Source: Streptomyces sp. NBC_01439 (GTDB taxonomy: Bacteria > Actinomycetota > Actinomycetes > Streptomycetales > Streptomycetaceae). Taken from it: a stretch of 64,000 bases of DNA. Each line of letters starts with the position of its first letter. The first letter of the stretch is position 1. The translations under genes and the position numbers were made by a program. The notes under the pieces were generated by a model that worked only from the letters and a program-made list of their open reading frames with translations, did not search any database and was not told the DNA's origin. The stretch spans positions 7,923,001 to 7,987,000 of the forward strand of contig NZ_CP109487.1 of the NCBI RefSeq assembly GCF_036227605.1, read 5' to 3'. Below are positions 24,227-31,841 of this stretch, in pieces.

Positions 24227-25636
24227 ATGTCGGTCGTCGAGGGTGTGCGGGTCGATTCGGGAACGGAGGGGCCCGTTCGTTTGGACGGGCGTCTGAAGTT
24301 GGTGCTGGTGGTGCTGCTGGTGGCGCAGTTCATGCTGGCGGTTGATTTCTCGATTTTGAACGTGGCGTTGCCGGTGATCGGTGACGGGCTCGGTTTCTCG
24401 TTGTCGAACCTGCAGTGGATCGCGACGTCGTTCGCGTTGTGCGCCGCGGGCTTCACCCTGCTGTTCGGCAGGGTGGCCGATCTGTTCGGGCGTCGCAGGC
24501 TGTTCCTCGTCGGATTGGCGGTGCTGGGTCTTTCCTCCCTGGCGGGTGGTTTGGCGACCAGCCCGGAGATGCTGTTGGTGGCGCGGGTGTTCCAGGGGCT
24601 TGCGACGGCGGCGGTGACGCCGGCCGGTCTGTCGCTGCTGACGACGTCGTTCCCCGAGGGGCCGCTGCGTCAGAAGGCGCTCGGTCTCAACGGTGCCCTG
24701 ATGTCGGCTGGGTTCACGACGGGCGCGATCCTGGGTGGTGTCCTGACGGATCTGCTGTCGTGGCGGTGGGCGTTCTTCATCAACGTCCCCGTCGCCCTGG
24801 CGGTGTTGTTCATCGCTCCTGCGGTGATCAAGGAGTCGCGTCCGTCGGTGCGTCCGAAGCTCGACCTGCCGGGCGCGACGGCCGTCACGCTGGGTCTGCT
24901 GGCACTGATCTACGGGTTGACGCAGGCGGGCGAGCACGGTTGGGGTTCGGGCAGTGCGCTGGTGTGGTTGGCGGCGGGTGCGGTGCTGCTGGTGGTGTTC
25001 TATGCGATCGAGTCGAAGAGCGCCGCGCCCCTCGTCCCGGTGTCGGTGCTGAAGAAGAAGACGGTGGCGTGGGGCAACATCGCGGGTCTGATCGCGTTCC
25101 TCACCGAGACCAGCCTGGTCTTCCTGATGACGCTCTACCTCCAGGAAGTGCTGGACTTCTCGCCGCTCACGGCGGGTCTGTCCTTCGGCGTCCTGGGCAT
25201 CGGCACCGTGATCGGTGGTTCGATCGCTCCGCGGGTGATCGGTGCGGTGGGAACGAGGTCGACGCTGATCATCGGTGGTGTGCTGCAGGCGGTCGCGACG
25301 GTGAGCCTGATCGCGCTGGGCGAGACCTCGTCGAGCATGTGGCTCCTCCTCGTCGCGACGTTCGCGGGTGGTGTCGGCAACATGCTGGTGATCGTCGGGT
25401 TCATGGTGACGGCGACGACGGGTCTGCCGGACCACGAGCAGGGCATGGCGACGGGTCTGGCGACGATGACGCAGCAGGTCGGCATCACGATGGGCACGCC
25501 GATCATGTCGGCGATCGCCGCCGCCAACACGGACATCCATGCGGGGATCACGACCGCGGTCATCGTGAACACCGCGATCGTCCTGGTCGGCACGCTCACC
25601 ACCGTCCTCTTCCTCCGCACCAAGCAGCCCAGCTGA
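24227..25636 (+). CDS. DHA2-family drug:H+ antiporter, copy 2
   Basis: This 469-residue 14-helix MFS exporter is almost the same protein as copy 1 (12803-14248): identical DFSILNVALPVIGDGL, GAILGGVLTDLLSWRWAFF and most of the C-terminal half. Differences are a shorter N-terminus (VDSGTEGP against VDAGSGEGGGAEGP) and a shorter tail ending TKQPS. DNA identity is patchy, with blocks of near-perfect match separated by blocks with many synonymous changes. Unlike copy 1 it has its own divergent regulator and an inverted repeat ahead of the ribosome site, so the two pumps are likely induced by different signals. Confidence 0.9.
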   Translation: MSVVEGVRVDSGTEGPVRLDGRLKLVLVVLLVAQFMLAVDFSILNVALPVIGDGLGFSLSNLQWIATSFALCAAGFTLLFGRVADLFGRRRLFLVGLAVLGLSSLAGGLATSPEMLLVARVFQGLATAAVTPAGLSLLTTSFPEGPLRQKALGLNGALMSAGFTTGAILGGVLTDLLSWRWAFFINVPVALAVLFIAPAVIKESRPSVRPKLDLPGATAVTLGLLALIYGLTQAGEHGWGSGSALVWLAAGAVLLVVFYAIESKSAAPLVPVSVLKKKTVAWGNIAGLIAFLTETSLVFLMTLYLQEVLDFSPLTAGLSFGVLGIGTVIGGSIAPRVIGAVGTRSTLIIGGVLQAVATVSLIALGETSSSMWLLLVATFAGGVGNMLVIVGFMVTATTGLPDHEQGMATGLATMTQQVGITMGTPIMSAIAAANTDIHAGITTAVIVNTAIVLVGTLTTVLFLRTKQPS

Positions 25637-25748
25637 CGAAGTGCGCGCCTCCACTAAGGCAACTCCGCCTTGTGACAGCCCTGCCCCGGACGCGAACGTT
25701 GGCCCCGGGCCCGGCGCGAGCGCCGGCTACCGATGGAAAGGAACCCCG

Positions 25749-26654
25749 ATGGCCACACCCACCGTCGTCAGCTGGGAACAGGTGTCCGTGCCCACCGCGT
25801 CCGGGCCCCTTCCCGCCCGGGCGTACCGGCCCGGTACCACCTCGCCGCAGGGCTGGCTGGTGTGGGCCCACGGGGGCAGCTGGCGTGCCGGATCCGCCCA
25901 GGACTGGCACGGCGCCACCGCCGAACTCGCACGCCACTCCGGCTTCGGCGTGGTGAGCGTGGACTACCGGCTGGCCCCCGAGGTACGCCACCCGGCCATG
26001 GTCGAGGACATCCTGTCCGCCCTGACCTGGGCCGGGGAGCAGCCGGACGGGCCCGCCGGAGCCCGATCCGGCCCGTCCGGCCCGTCCGGCCCGTCCGCCC
26101 CGCCCGTCCTGGCCGTCGGCGGGGACAGCGCCGGCGGCACCCTCGCCGCCTCGGCCGCCCTCGTCTGCCGCGACCGCGGGGTGCCACTGGCCGCACAGGT
26201 ACTGGCCTACCCGCCGCTGGACCCCGGCTGCGCGGCGGCCTCGTACCACCGCTTCCCGGACATGTTCCCCACGGCCTCCTACCTGAGGGCGGCCTGGCAG
26301 GACTACCGGCACCCGGGCCGGCCGGTCGCCGCGGACGGCACCCGGCTCCACAGCACCCCCTTCGAAGCCGCCGACCTGCGCGGACTCGCGCCGGCCGTGA
26401 TGGCCACCGGCGACCTCGACCCCGTCAGCGACGACGTGCACCACTACGGGCGCCGGCTACGGGCGGCCGGGGTGGAGGTCGACCTGCGGGAGTTCCGACA
26501 GACGGGTCACGGGGCGTTCCTGCAACCCGGCCGCGGTCCGGGCGGGCACCCGACGGCGTCGATGCGCGGCTGGCTCGGGCTGGCCCTGCGCCGCCTCACC
26601 GCACCGAACGACCCCGAAACCCTCCCCCCCTTCCCCTCCACGGAGCTGACATGA
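25749..26654 (+). CDS. alpha/beta hydrolase (HSL-type esterase)
   Basis: This 301-residue cytoplasmic esterase or lipase has hormone-sensitive-lipase features: WAHGGSW (oxyanion hole; HGGG/HGGSW class, about residue 42), GGDSAGGTLAA (nucleophile Ser, about 125), ATGDLDPVSDD (Asp) and QTGHGAF (His, about 253). A short Gly-Pro-Ser repeat (SGPSGPSGPSA) lies before the nucleophile strand. ATG 25749 follows AAGGAA. Its stop overlaps the next start by ATGA, and the flavin monooxygenase follows, so the three genes form an operon after pump copy 2, perhaps for degrading or modifying the pump's substrate. Confidence 0.87.
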   Translation: MATPTVVSWEQVSVPTASGPLPARAYRPGTTSPQGWLVWAHGGSWRAGSAQDWHGATAELARHSGFGVVSVDYRLAPEVRHPAMVEDILSALTWAGEQPDGPAGARSGPSGPSGPSAPPVLAVGGDSAGGTLAASAALVCRDRGVPLAAQVLAYPPLDPGCAAASYHRFPDMFPTASYLRAAWQDYRHPGRPVAADGTRLHSTPFEAADLRGLAPAVMATGDLDPVSDDVHHYGRRLRAAGVEVDLREFRQTGHGAFLQPGRGPGGHPTASMRGWLGLALRRLTAPNDPETLPPFPSTELT

Positions 26655-27172
26655 CCACCTCTGACGTCCCCAACCTCGACGCCCTGCTGCGCCACTTCGC
26701 CGACCTGCGCGACGGCATCCACGGCGGCTCCGTCTCCCGCCCCGACAAGGAGGAGCACTTCCGAACCGCCGCGCGCCTGCTGGACCCGTACGCACGCCAG
26801 GCGCTCGGCGAGCTCAACGACGAACTGCTCCTCGGACAGGGCGTGATCGACGCCAGCGGCGTCCAACGGGCCGACGACCGGAGCCTCTTCCACGCCTGGA
26901 CCCTCTGGTGGGACGAGCAGTCGGCCGCCGACATCCCGCCCGTGACGCTGTACGCGCACTACGGAGCCTCCTTCCACCACCCACACCTGCGCGGCGCGAC
27001 GGTCTCCGAATGGCCGCTGAACGTCTTCGACGACGCACAGGCCGCCGCCGAACTGCCCACCCTGCGCGCGATCGCCGCCGCGGACCTGCACAACCTGGTC
27101 TTCGAACGGGACTTCAGGATCGTGCCCGCGACCATGGCGGGCGCCACCGGACTCCCCGCCCACCAGCACTGA
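26651..27172 (+). CDS. conserved protein of unknown function
   Basis: The product is 173 residues, acidic and soluble, with no signal peptide or membrane segment. I do not recognise a family. Visible features are an N-terminal helical part (LDALLRHFADLRDGIHG, HFRTAARLLDPYARQALGELN), a W/H-rich centre (HAWTLWWDEQ, YAHYGASFHHPHLRG) and a C-terminal LPTLRAIAAADLHNLVFERDF. It is translationally coupled to the esterase upstream and 13 nt from the monooxygenase downstream, so it probably works on the same compound. The clustered His residues could bind a metal. Confidence 0.75.
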   Translation: MTTSDVPNLDALLRHFADLRDGIHGGSVSRPDKEEHFRTAARLLDPYARQALGELNDELLLGQGVIDASGVQRADDRSLFHAWTLWWDEQSAADIPPVTLYAHYGASFHHPHLRGATVSEWPLNVFDDAQAAAELPTLRAIAAADLHNLVFERDFRIVPATMAGATGLPAHQH

Positions 27173-27185
27173 AAGGCGGCCCGTC

Positions 27186-28172
27186 ATGACGAAGCTGCGA
27201 CTGTCCGTACTCGACCAGACCCCGGTCGGCGAGGACCACACCCCGGACCGGGCACTGCGCGCTTCCGTGGATCTCGCCCGCGCCGCCGAACGCCTCGGCT
27301 ACACCCGTTACTGGGTCGCCGAACACCACGACTCTCCCGGCTTCGCGAGCAGCGCGCCGGAGATCCTCGCGGGCACCCTGCTCGCCCGCACCTCGCGGAT
27401 GCGGATCGGGACCGGCGGAGTGCTGCTGCCCCGCTACGACCCGGCGAAGGTGGCCGAGGTGTTCGGCGTACTGGCCTCCCTCCACCCGGGACGGGTCGAC
27501 CTCGGCATCGGCCGGGCCGGCGGCCCCGCCCGCGACTTCCCGCAGCGGCTGGCCCGGCTGCGCGCACTACTGGGCGAGGGCGGAGTCGTCCCGCACGCAC
27601 CGGTCCCGCCGCAGATGTGGCTCCTGGGCGCCGGACGCGAGTCGGCGCGGCTGGCCGGGCTGCTGGGCACCGAGTTCGCGTTCGGGCACTTCTTCTCCCC
27701 GGCGGGCGGCCAGGAGGCCTTCGAGGACTACCGCGCCCAGTTCCGCACCTCCACGGGAGACCGGCCGGGCGGCGCGCTCGCGGTACGCGTGGTGACCGCG
27801 GACAGCGCCGGCCGCGCCGAGGAACTGGCCCAGAGCCTGCTGCTGTGGCGCGCCCGCAAGGACCTCGGCGAGGACGGCCCGCTGCCCTCCTACGAGACCA
27901 CGCGCCGCCACCGCTGGACGGGCGCGGAACTGGAACGGGCCAAGGTGCACCGCACGGCCCTCGTCTCCGGGGCGCCGGAGCAGGTGTCCGCGGCACTGAC
28001 GGCCCTCGCCGGGAGCCACGGCGTGGACGAGCTGATCGTCAACACCCTGACCTGCGACCCGGCGGACCGCCAACGCTCGTACGAGCTGCTGTCCGAGACC
28101 TTCGCCCTCCCGGCCCCCGAGGCGCAGCCAGTGGCCCCGGTGGGAGCCGCCGGCCTGTCCCTGCGGGGTTAG
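27186..28172 (+). CDS. LLM-class flavin-dependent monooxygenase
   Basis: This 328-residue enzyme is of the luciferase-like TIM-barrel family using reduced FMN or F420. Typical segments are RLSVLDQTPVGE at the N-terminus, YTRYWVAEHHDSPGFASSAPEI (about residues 41-62), MRIGTGGVLLPRYDPAKVAE, HPGRVDLGIGRAGG (about 100), and a C-terminal VSAALTALAGSHGVDELIVNT. This matches the MsnO8-type subgroup common in actinobacteria. It probably hydroxylates or oxidises a small organic molecule with the esterase and unknown protein of the same operon. Its TAG stop overlaps the TAA stop of the convergent GNAT gene. Confidence 0.88.
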   Translation: MTKLRLSVLDQTPVGEDHTPDRALRASVDLARAAERLGYTRYWVAEHHDSPGFASSAPEILAGTLLARTSRMRIGTGGVLLPRYDPAKVAEVFGVLASLHPGRVDLGIGRAGGPARDFPQRLARLRALLGEGGVVPHAPVPPQMWLLGAGRESARLAGLLGTEFAFGHFFSPAGGQEAFEDYRAQFRTSTGDRPGGALAVRVVTADSAGRAEELAQSLLLWRARKDLGEDGPLPSYETTRRHRWTGAELERAKVHRTALVSGAPEQVSAALTALAGSHGVDELIVNTLTCDPADRQRSYELLSETFALPAPEAQPVAPVGAAGLSLRG

Positions 28173-28720
28173 GCCGACCCGGGGCGGTCGAGGCCCCAGG
28201 TCTGGAGCACGTAGGGCCGGCCCTTCTCCTCGCCCGTGATGGGCGGCACGTCGAGGAGTCGGAAACCGGCCCGGGTGGCCACGCCGACGCTGGAGGCGTT
28301 CTCGGCCTCCAGCTCCAGGATCACCCGCTCCACCCCCAACTGCTCGAAGGCGTACGCGGCCATCACCCGCACGGCTCGGGCGGCCAGCCCCCGGCCTCGG
28401 TGCGCCGGACCGAGCGCGTATCCGAGCTCCGTCCCCTCGGGTGCGCGCTTGAGCATCACCTCGCCGAGCGGGGCGCCGCCGTCGACGGTGATGGCCAGCA
28501 GGAGGGCGGTGCCCTGCGTGCGCAGTTCCCTCGCCCGGTTCAGGCGGTTGCGGGCGGCCTCGTCGTCGAAGGGGGAGACGATCGGCGTCCAGTACGCGAT
28601 GTCGGGGTGGTCGAAGAGCTCGGGCATCGACGCCAGGTCCGCCGCCGTCCAGTCGCGCAGGACCAGGCCCTCGCCCGTCAGCTCCATCCGGTCGGGAAAG
28701 GACGGCGTCGTGCTGCTCAT
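28169..28720 (-). CDS. GNAT-family N-acetyltransferase (RimJ/RimL type)
   Basis: This is a 183-residue acyl-CoA-dependent acetyltransferase. ATG 28720 is chosen because GGAGG lies 9 nt upstream; a longer open frame (to 28777) has no site. The fold is visible as GLVLRDWTAADLASM at the start, LGEVMLKR...ELGYALGPAHRGRGLAARAV (the acetyl-CoA motif R-G-x-G-x-A, about residues 113-122), and NASSVGVATRAGFRLLDV near the end. Such enzymes acetylate protein N-termini or small amines; nothing here fixes the substrate. It converges on the monooxygenase gene with overlapping stop codons. Confidence 0.88.
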   Translation of the reverse strand: MSSTTPSFPDRMELTGEGLVLRDWTAADLASMPELFDHPDIAYWTPIVSPFDDEAARNRLNRARELRTQGTALLLAITVDGGAPLGEVMLKRAPEGTELGYALGPAHRGRGLAARAVRVMAAYAFEQLGVERVILELEAENASSVGVATRAGFRLLDVPPITGEEKGRPYVLQTWGLDRPGSA

Positions 28721-28833
28721 GCTGGAGGACCTCCGTAGCCGTTGCGGGACCAGCCAAGATATCCGGTATCCGGTCATCGGTTCACCGGCTTATCCGGCCG
28801 ATGGCGCCCCTGGGCCGCTCGTGATCGATGCTC

Positions 28834-29829
28834 CTAGACCGCGTAGCGGTCCGGGGCGAAGAGGGAGGGGTTCGCCGCGATCCACTCCGAGGTGCGGCGC
28901 AGGCCCTCCGCCAGGCCGACCCGGGGCCGCCAGCCGGCCCAGTCGCGGGCCCGGGAGTTGTCCGAGAGCAGGCGCTGGACCTCGCTGCCCGACGGGCGCA
29001 GCCGGGTCGGGTCCACCACCACCTCCGCGTCCCGGCCGGAAGCCACGATCAGGGCCTCGGCCAGGGCGCCGACGGAGATCTCCTCACCGGTTCCGAGGTT
29101 GACCACCTCGCCCAGTGCCCGGTCGCACTCCGCCACCGCCAGGAAGCCCTCCGCCGTGTCCGTCACGTACGTGAAGTCCCGGGTCGGCGCGAGCGAGCCG
29201 AGGCGGATCTCCTGGGACCCCGCGTGCAGTTGCGCCAGGATCGTCGGGATGACCGCGCGCGCCGACTGGCGCGGCCCGAACGTGTTGAACGGGCGCACCA
29301 CCGTCACCGGGAGTTCGAAGGCGTGGTGGAAGGAGAGCGCCATCATGTCCGCGCCGATCTTCGAGGCGGAGTACGGGGACTGCGGTTGCAGCGGGTGGCT
29401 CTCGGAGATCGGGGCGGTCAGCGCCGTCCCGTAGACCTCACTGGTCGACGTGTGCACGAGGCGGCGTACGCCGTGCCGCCGGCAGGCCTCCGCCACGTTC
29501 TGCGTGCCCGTGACGTTCGTCTGCACGTACGCGCCCGGCGAGGCGTAGCTGTACGGAATCCCGATCAGCGCCGCCAGGTGGAAGACGGTGTCGCAGCCCG
29601 CCACCGCGTCGCTGACCCGGCCCGCGTCACGGACGTCGCCCGCCCACATCTCCACCGGACCGCCCGGGTCGGCGAGGTAGCGCGCCAGGTGGCCCTTCTC
29701 GGCGTACGGCTTGTAGTGGACGAAGGCGCGCACCCGCGCACCCCGCGACACCAACAGGTCCACCAACGTCGAGCCGATGAAGCCCTCCGCGCCGGTGACG
29801 AGGACGGTGCGGTCGGTCCAGCTGTTCAT
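28834..29829 (-). CDS. legB: NAD-dependent 4,6-dehydratase (LegB-like UDP-sugar dehydratase)
   Basis: This is a 331-residue extended SDR. The cofactor motif is VLVTGAEGFIGSTLVD (about residues 9-24). The dehydratase signature is STSEVYGTALTAPI (about 123) with the Y-x-x-x-K in SPYSASKIGADMMALS (about 152), and RPFNTFGPRQSARAVIPT follows. This S-T-S-E-V-Y-G / S-K-I-G-A-D pattern is typical of LegB-type UDP-GlcNAc 4,6-dehydratases of the legionaminic or related amino-sugar pathways. Its ATG overlaps the true end of the MurG-like gene (ATGA at 29829-29826), so the two are one operon. No aminotransferase or synthase follows, so the full sugar pathway is not here. Confidence 0.82.
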   Translation of the reverse strand: MNSWTDRTVLVTGAEGFIGSTLVDLLVSRGARVRAFVHYKPYAEKGHLARYLADPGGPVEMWAGDVRDAGRVSDAVAGCDTVFHLAALIGIPYSYASPGAYVQTNVTGTQNVAEACRRHGVRRLVHTSTSEVYGTALTAPISESHPLQPQSPYSASKIGADMMALSFHHAFELPVTVVRPFNTFGPRQSARAVIPTILAQLHAGSQEIRLGSLAPTRDFTYVTDTAEGFLAVAECDRALGEVVNLGTGEEISVGALAEALIVASGRDAEVVVDPTRLRPSGSEVQRLLSDNSRARDWAGWRPRVGLAEGLRRTSEWIAANPSLFAPDRYAV

Positions 29830-31024
29830 ATGCGCTCCAGATCAGAGATGACGGGGGTGGGGGCGAGGCCGGCGACGCGGAGGACTTCCGCGGCCAGCAG
29901 TTCGGCGGCCCGCGCGTGCGGGCCGGGGTCGGCGGCGCCGGCCATCGCCGTCAGCGCGCCGGGTCGGCCAGCAGGGGCCCGAGGAGGCCGGCGAGACGGT
30001 CGGCGGTGGTTTCGGCATCGGGCAGGAGCAGTCCCGCTCCCGCGTCCGACAGCACCCGCGCGTTGTGGGTCTGGTGGTCGCCGGGCGCGTGCGGGTAGGG
30101 CACCAGGACCGACGGGACCCCGGTCGCCGCGAGCTCGGCGACCGTCGCGGATCCCGCCCGGCACACCACCAGGTCGGCGGCCGCGTAGACGAGGTCCATC
30201 CGGTCCAGGTACGGCACGACCCGGGCGATCCGCTGCCCGCCGGATGCCGCCAGCTCGGCCACCGCGTCCGCCAGCGCGGCCGGACCGGTCTTGACCAGCA
30301 GCTGTACGTCGTCCCGGTGCTGCCAGAGGTCGGCCAGCGCGGTCGCCGCCCGCGTGAGGCGGACCGCGCCCAGGCTGCCGCCGTTGAAGACGACCAGCCG
30401 GCGCCCCGCGGGCACCCCGAGGGCGCGCCGGGCCTCGGCGCGCAGCGCCACCCGGTCCGGTCCGGGCAGCTCCGCGAGGCCGGACAGGGCCGCCGCGATC
30501 GGCATCCCGGTGGTCAGCGCCCGGTCACCGCCCGAGAGGTGGCTCCGGCTGCGGTCGAAGGCCACCGCGACGTGCGGGGTGAGCCGGGCCGCGAACTGGT
30601 TGGCACGGCCGGGTACCGCATTCGACTCGTGGATCACGGCCGGCAGCCCCGCCAGACGGGCACCGAGCACGGCGGGGGCGCTCGGATATCCGCCCATGCC
30701 CACGACGACGTGGGCACCCTGCGCCCGGATCACCGCACGCGCCTGGTGCGCCGAGCGCAGCAGCGCCGCGGGGAGCAGGTACCGCTTCGCGCCCAGCGCG
30801 GGATCGAAGGGGATCATGTCGACGGTGTGCAGGCGGTAGCCGGCGCCGGGGACCAACTCGGTCTCCAGGCCCCGCTCGGTCCCGATGAACGAGATCACGG
30901 CTCCGGGCACGGCGGCGCGCAGCGCCTCCGCGAGGGCGAGACCGGGATAGATGTGCCCGCCGGTGCCGCCCGCGCCGATCACGACGGAGAGCGCCGCGGA
31001 TGTGTGGGGTGAGGTGGTGGTCAT
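29826..31024 (-). pseudogene. MurG-like UDP-GlcNAc glycosyltransferase with a 3'-terminal frameshift
   Basis: This GT28-family protein has IGAGGTGGHIYPGLALAEAL at the N-terminus, GMGGYPSAPAVLGA, VIHESNAVPGRANQ, FNGGSLGA, and the UDP-GlcNAc site CRAGSATVAELAATGVPSVLVPYPHAPGDHQ. The frame read from ATG 31024 stops at 29951 (357 residues). The family's normal end, ADPARLTAMAGAAD...ELLAAEVLRVAG, is fully present but in the next frame, down to a stop at 29826 that overlaps the legB ATG. One missing base (a G on the plus strand near 29953-29956) explains this. It is either a real recent mutation, with about 41 residues lost, or a sequence error. This is probably a second MurG besides the cell-division copy. 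Confidence 0.72.
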
Positions 31025-31054
31025 GTGCGCACACTCCCGGTGCGCCTTAAGAAC

Positions 31055-31069
31055 GTTCTAAGAGGTTCT
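31055..31069 (+). promoter_or_regulatory. 10-bp-spaced direct repeat upstream of the response regulator gene
   Basis: GTTCT occurs at 31055-31059 and again at 31065-31069, exactly one helical turn apart, as GTTCTAAGAGGTTCTCTCAG. OmpR-type regulators bind such tandem repeats. The site lies 29 bp before the regulator's ATG and inside the promoter shared with the divergent MurG-like gene, so autoregulation is likely. Confidence 0.4.
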
Positions 31070-31097
31070 CTCAGAAGCCCTTGGCAGGCTTTGCCCC

Positions 31098-31841
31098 ATG
31101 AGCTCCACGGACAACACAGGTAGCACAGGCGGCACGCACCACACGGGCGGTACGGGCAGGCAGCGCATCCTCGTCGTCGACGACGAGCCCGAGGTGCGGG
31201 CAGCCGTCGAGGACGGGCTCGCGGTCGAGGGGTACGAGGTGCGGGGCGCCCCGGACGGGCTCGCGGCCCTCTCGCAGGTCGCGGCCTGGGAGCCCGACGC
31301 GGTCGTCCTCGACGTGATGATGCCCGTACTCGACGGCCTCGCCGTCTGCCGGCAGCTGCGGGCACTGGACGACCGCACCCCCGTCCTCGTCCTGACCGCG
31401 CTCGACTCCGTCAGCGAGCGCGTCGACGGACTGGAGGCGGGCGCCGACGACTACCTCGTGAAGCCCTTCGCCCTGGACGAGCTGGTCGCCCGGGTCCGCG
31501 CGCTCCTGCGACGGGCCGCGCCCGGACCCGCCGGCACCGCCGCCCCGCTCGGCTTCGCCGACCTCGCCTTCGACCCCGCGACCCGGACCGGACGCCGGGG
31601 CGGCCGTCCGCTGGAATTCAGCCGCACCGAAGCGGCCCTGCTCGAACTGCTCCTGCGCCACCCCGGCCAGGTCCTCCCGCGCGAGCTGATCCTCGAGGTG
31701 GTGTGGGGACGGGACTTCGGGCCGGACTCAAACTCCCTCGCCGTCTACGTCGGCTACCTGCGCCGGAAACTGGAGGCAGCGGGCGAGCCCCGACTGGTGC
31801 ACACCGTCCACGGGGTCGGCTACCGGTTGGACGCGGCGTGA
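31098..31841 (+). CDS. OmpR-family response regulator
   Basis: The product is 247 residues. The receiver domain (about 22-135) has the acidic pair VVDDEP, the phospho-acceptor Asp in VVLDVMMPVLDGL (about residue 74), the Thr in VLVLTALD and the Lys in YLVKPFALDEL. The winged-helix DNA-binding domain (about 150-245) shows LEFSRTEAALLELLLRHPGQVLPRELILE, YVGYLRRKLE and VHTVHGVGYRL. A 20-residue Gly/Thr-rich N-terminal extension precedes the receiver. It is translationally coupled (GTGA) to the kinase downstream. The arrangement resembles MprA/MprB, an envelope stress system, but the signal is not known. Confidence 0.93.
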   Translation: MSSTDNTGSTGGTHHTGGTGRQRILVVDDEPEVRAAVEDGLAVEGYEVRGAPDGLAALSQVAAWEPDAVVLDVMMPVLDGLAVCRQLRALDDRTPVLVLTALDSVSERVDGLEAGADDYLVKPFALDELVARVRALLRRAAPGPAGTAAPLGFADLAFDPATRTGRRGGRPLEFSRTEAALLELLLRHPGQVLPRELILEVVWGRDFGPDSNSLAVYVGYLRRKLEAAGEPRLVHTVHGVGYRLDAA

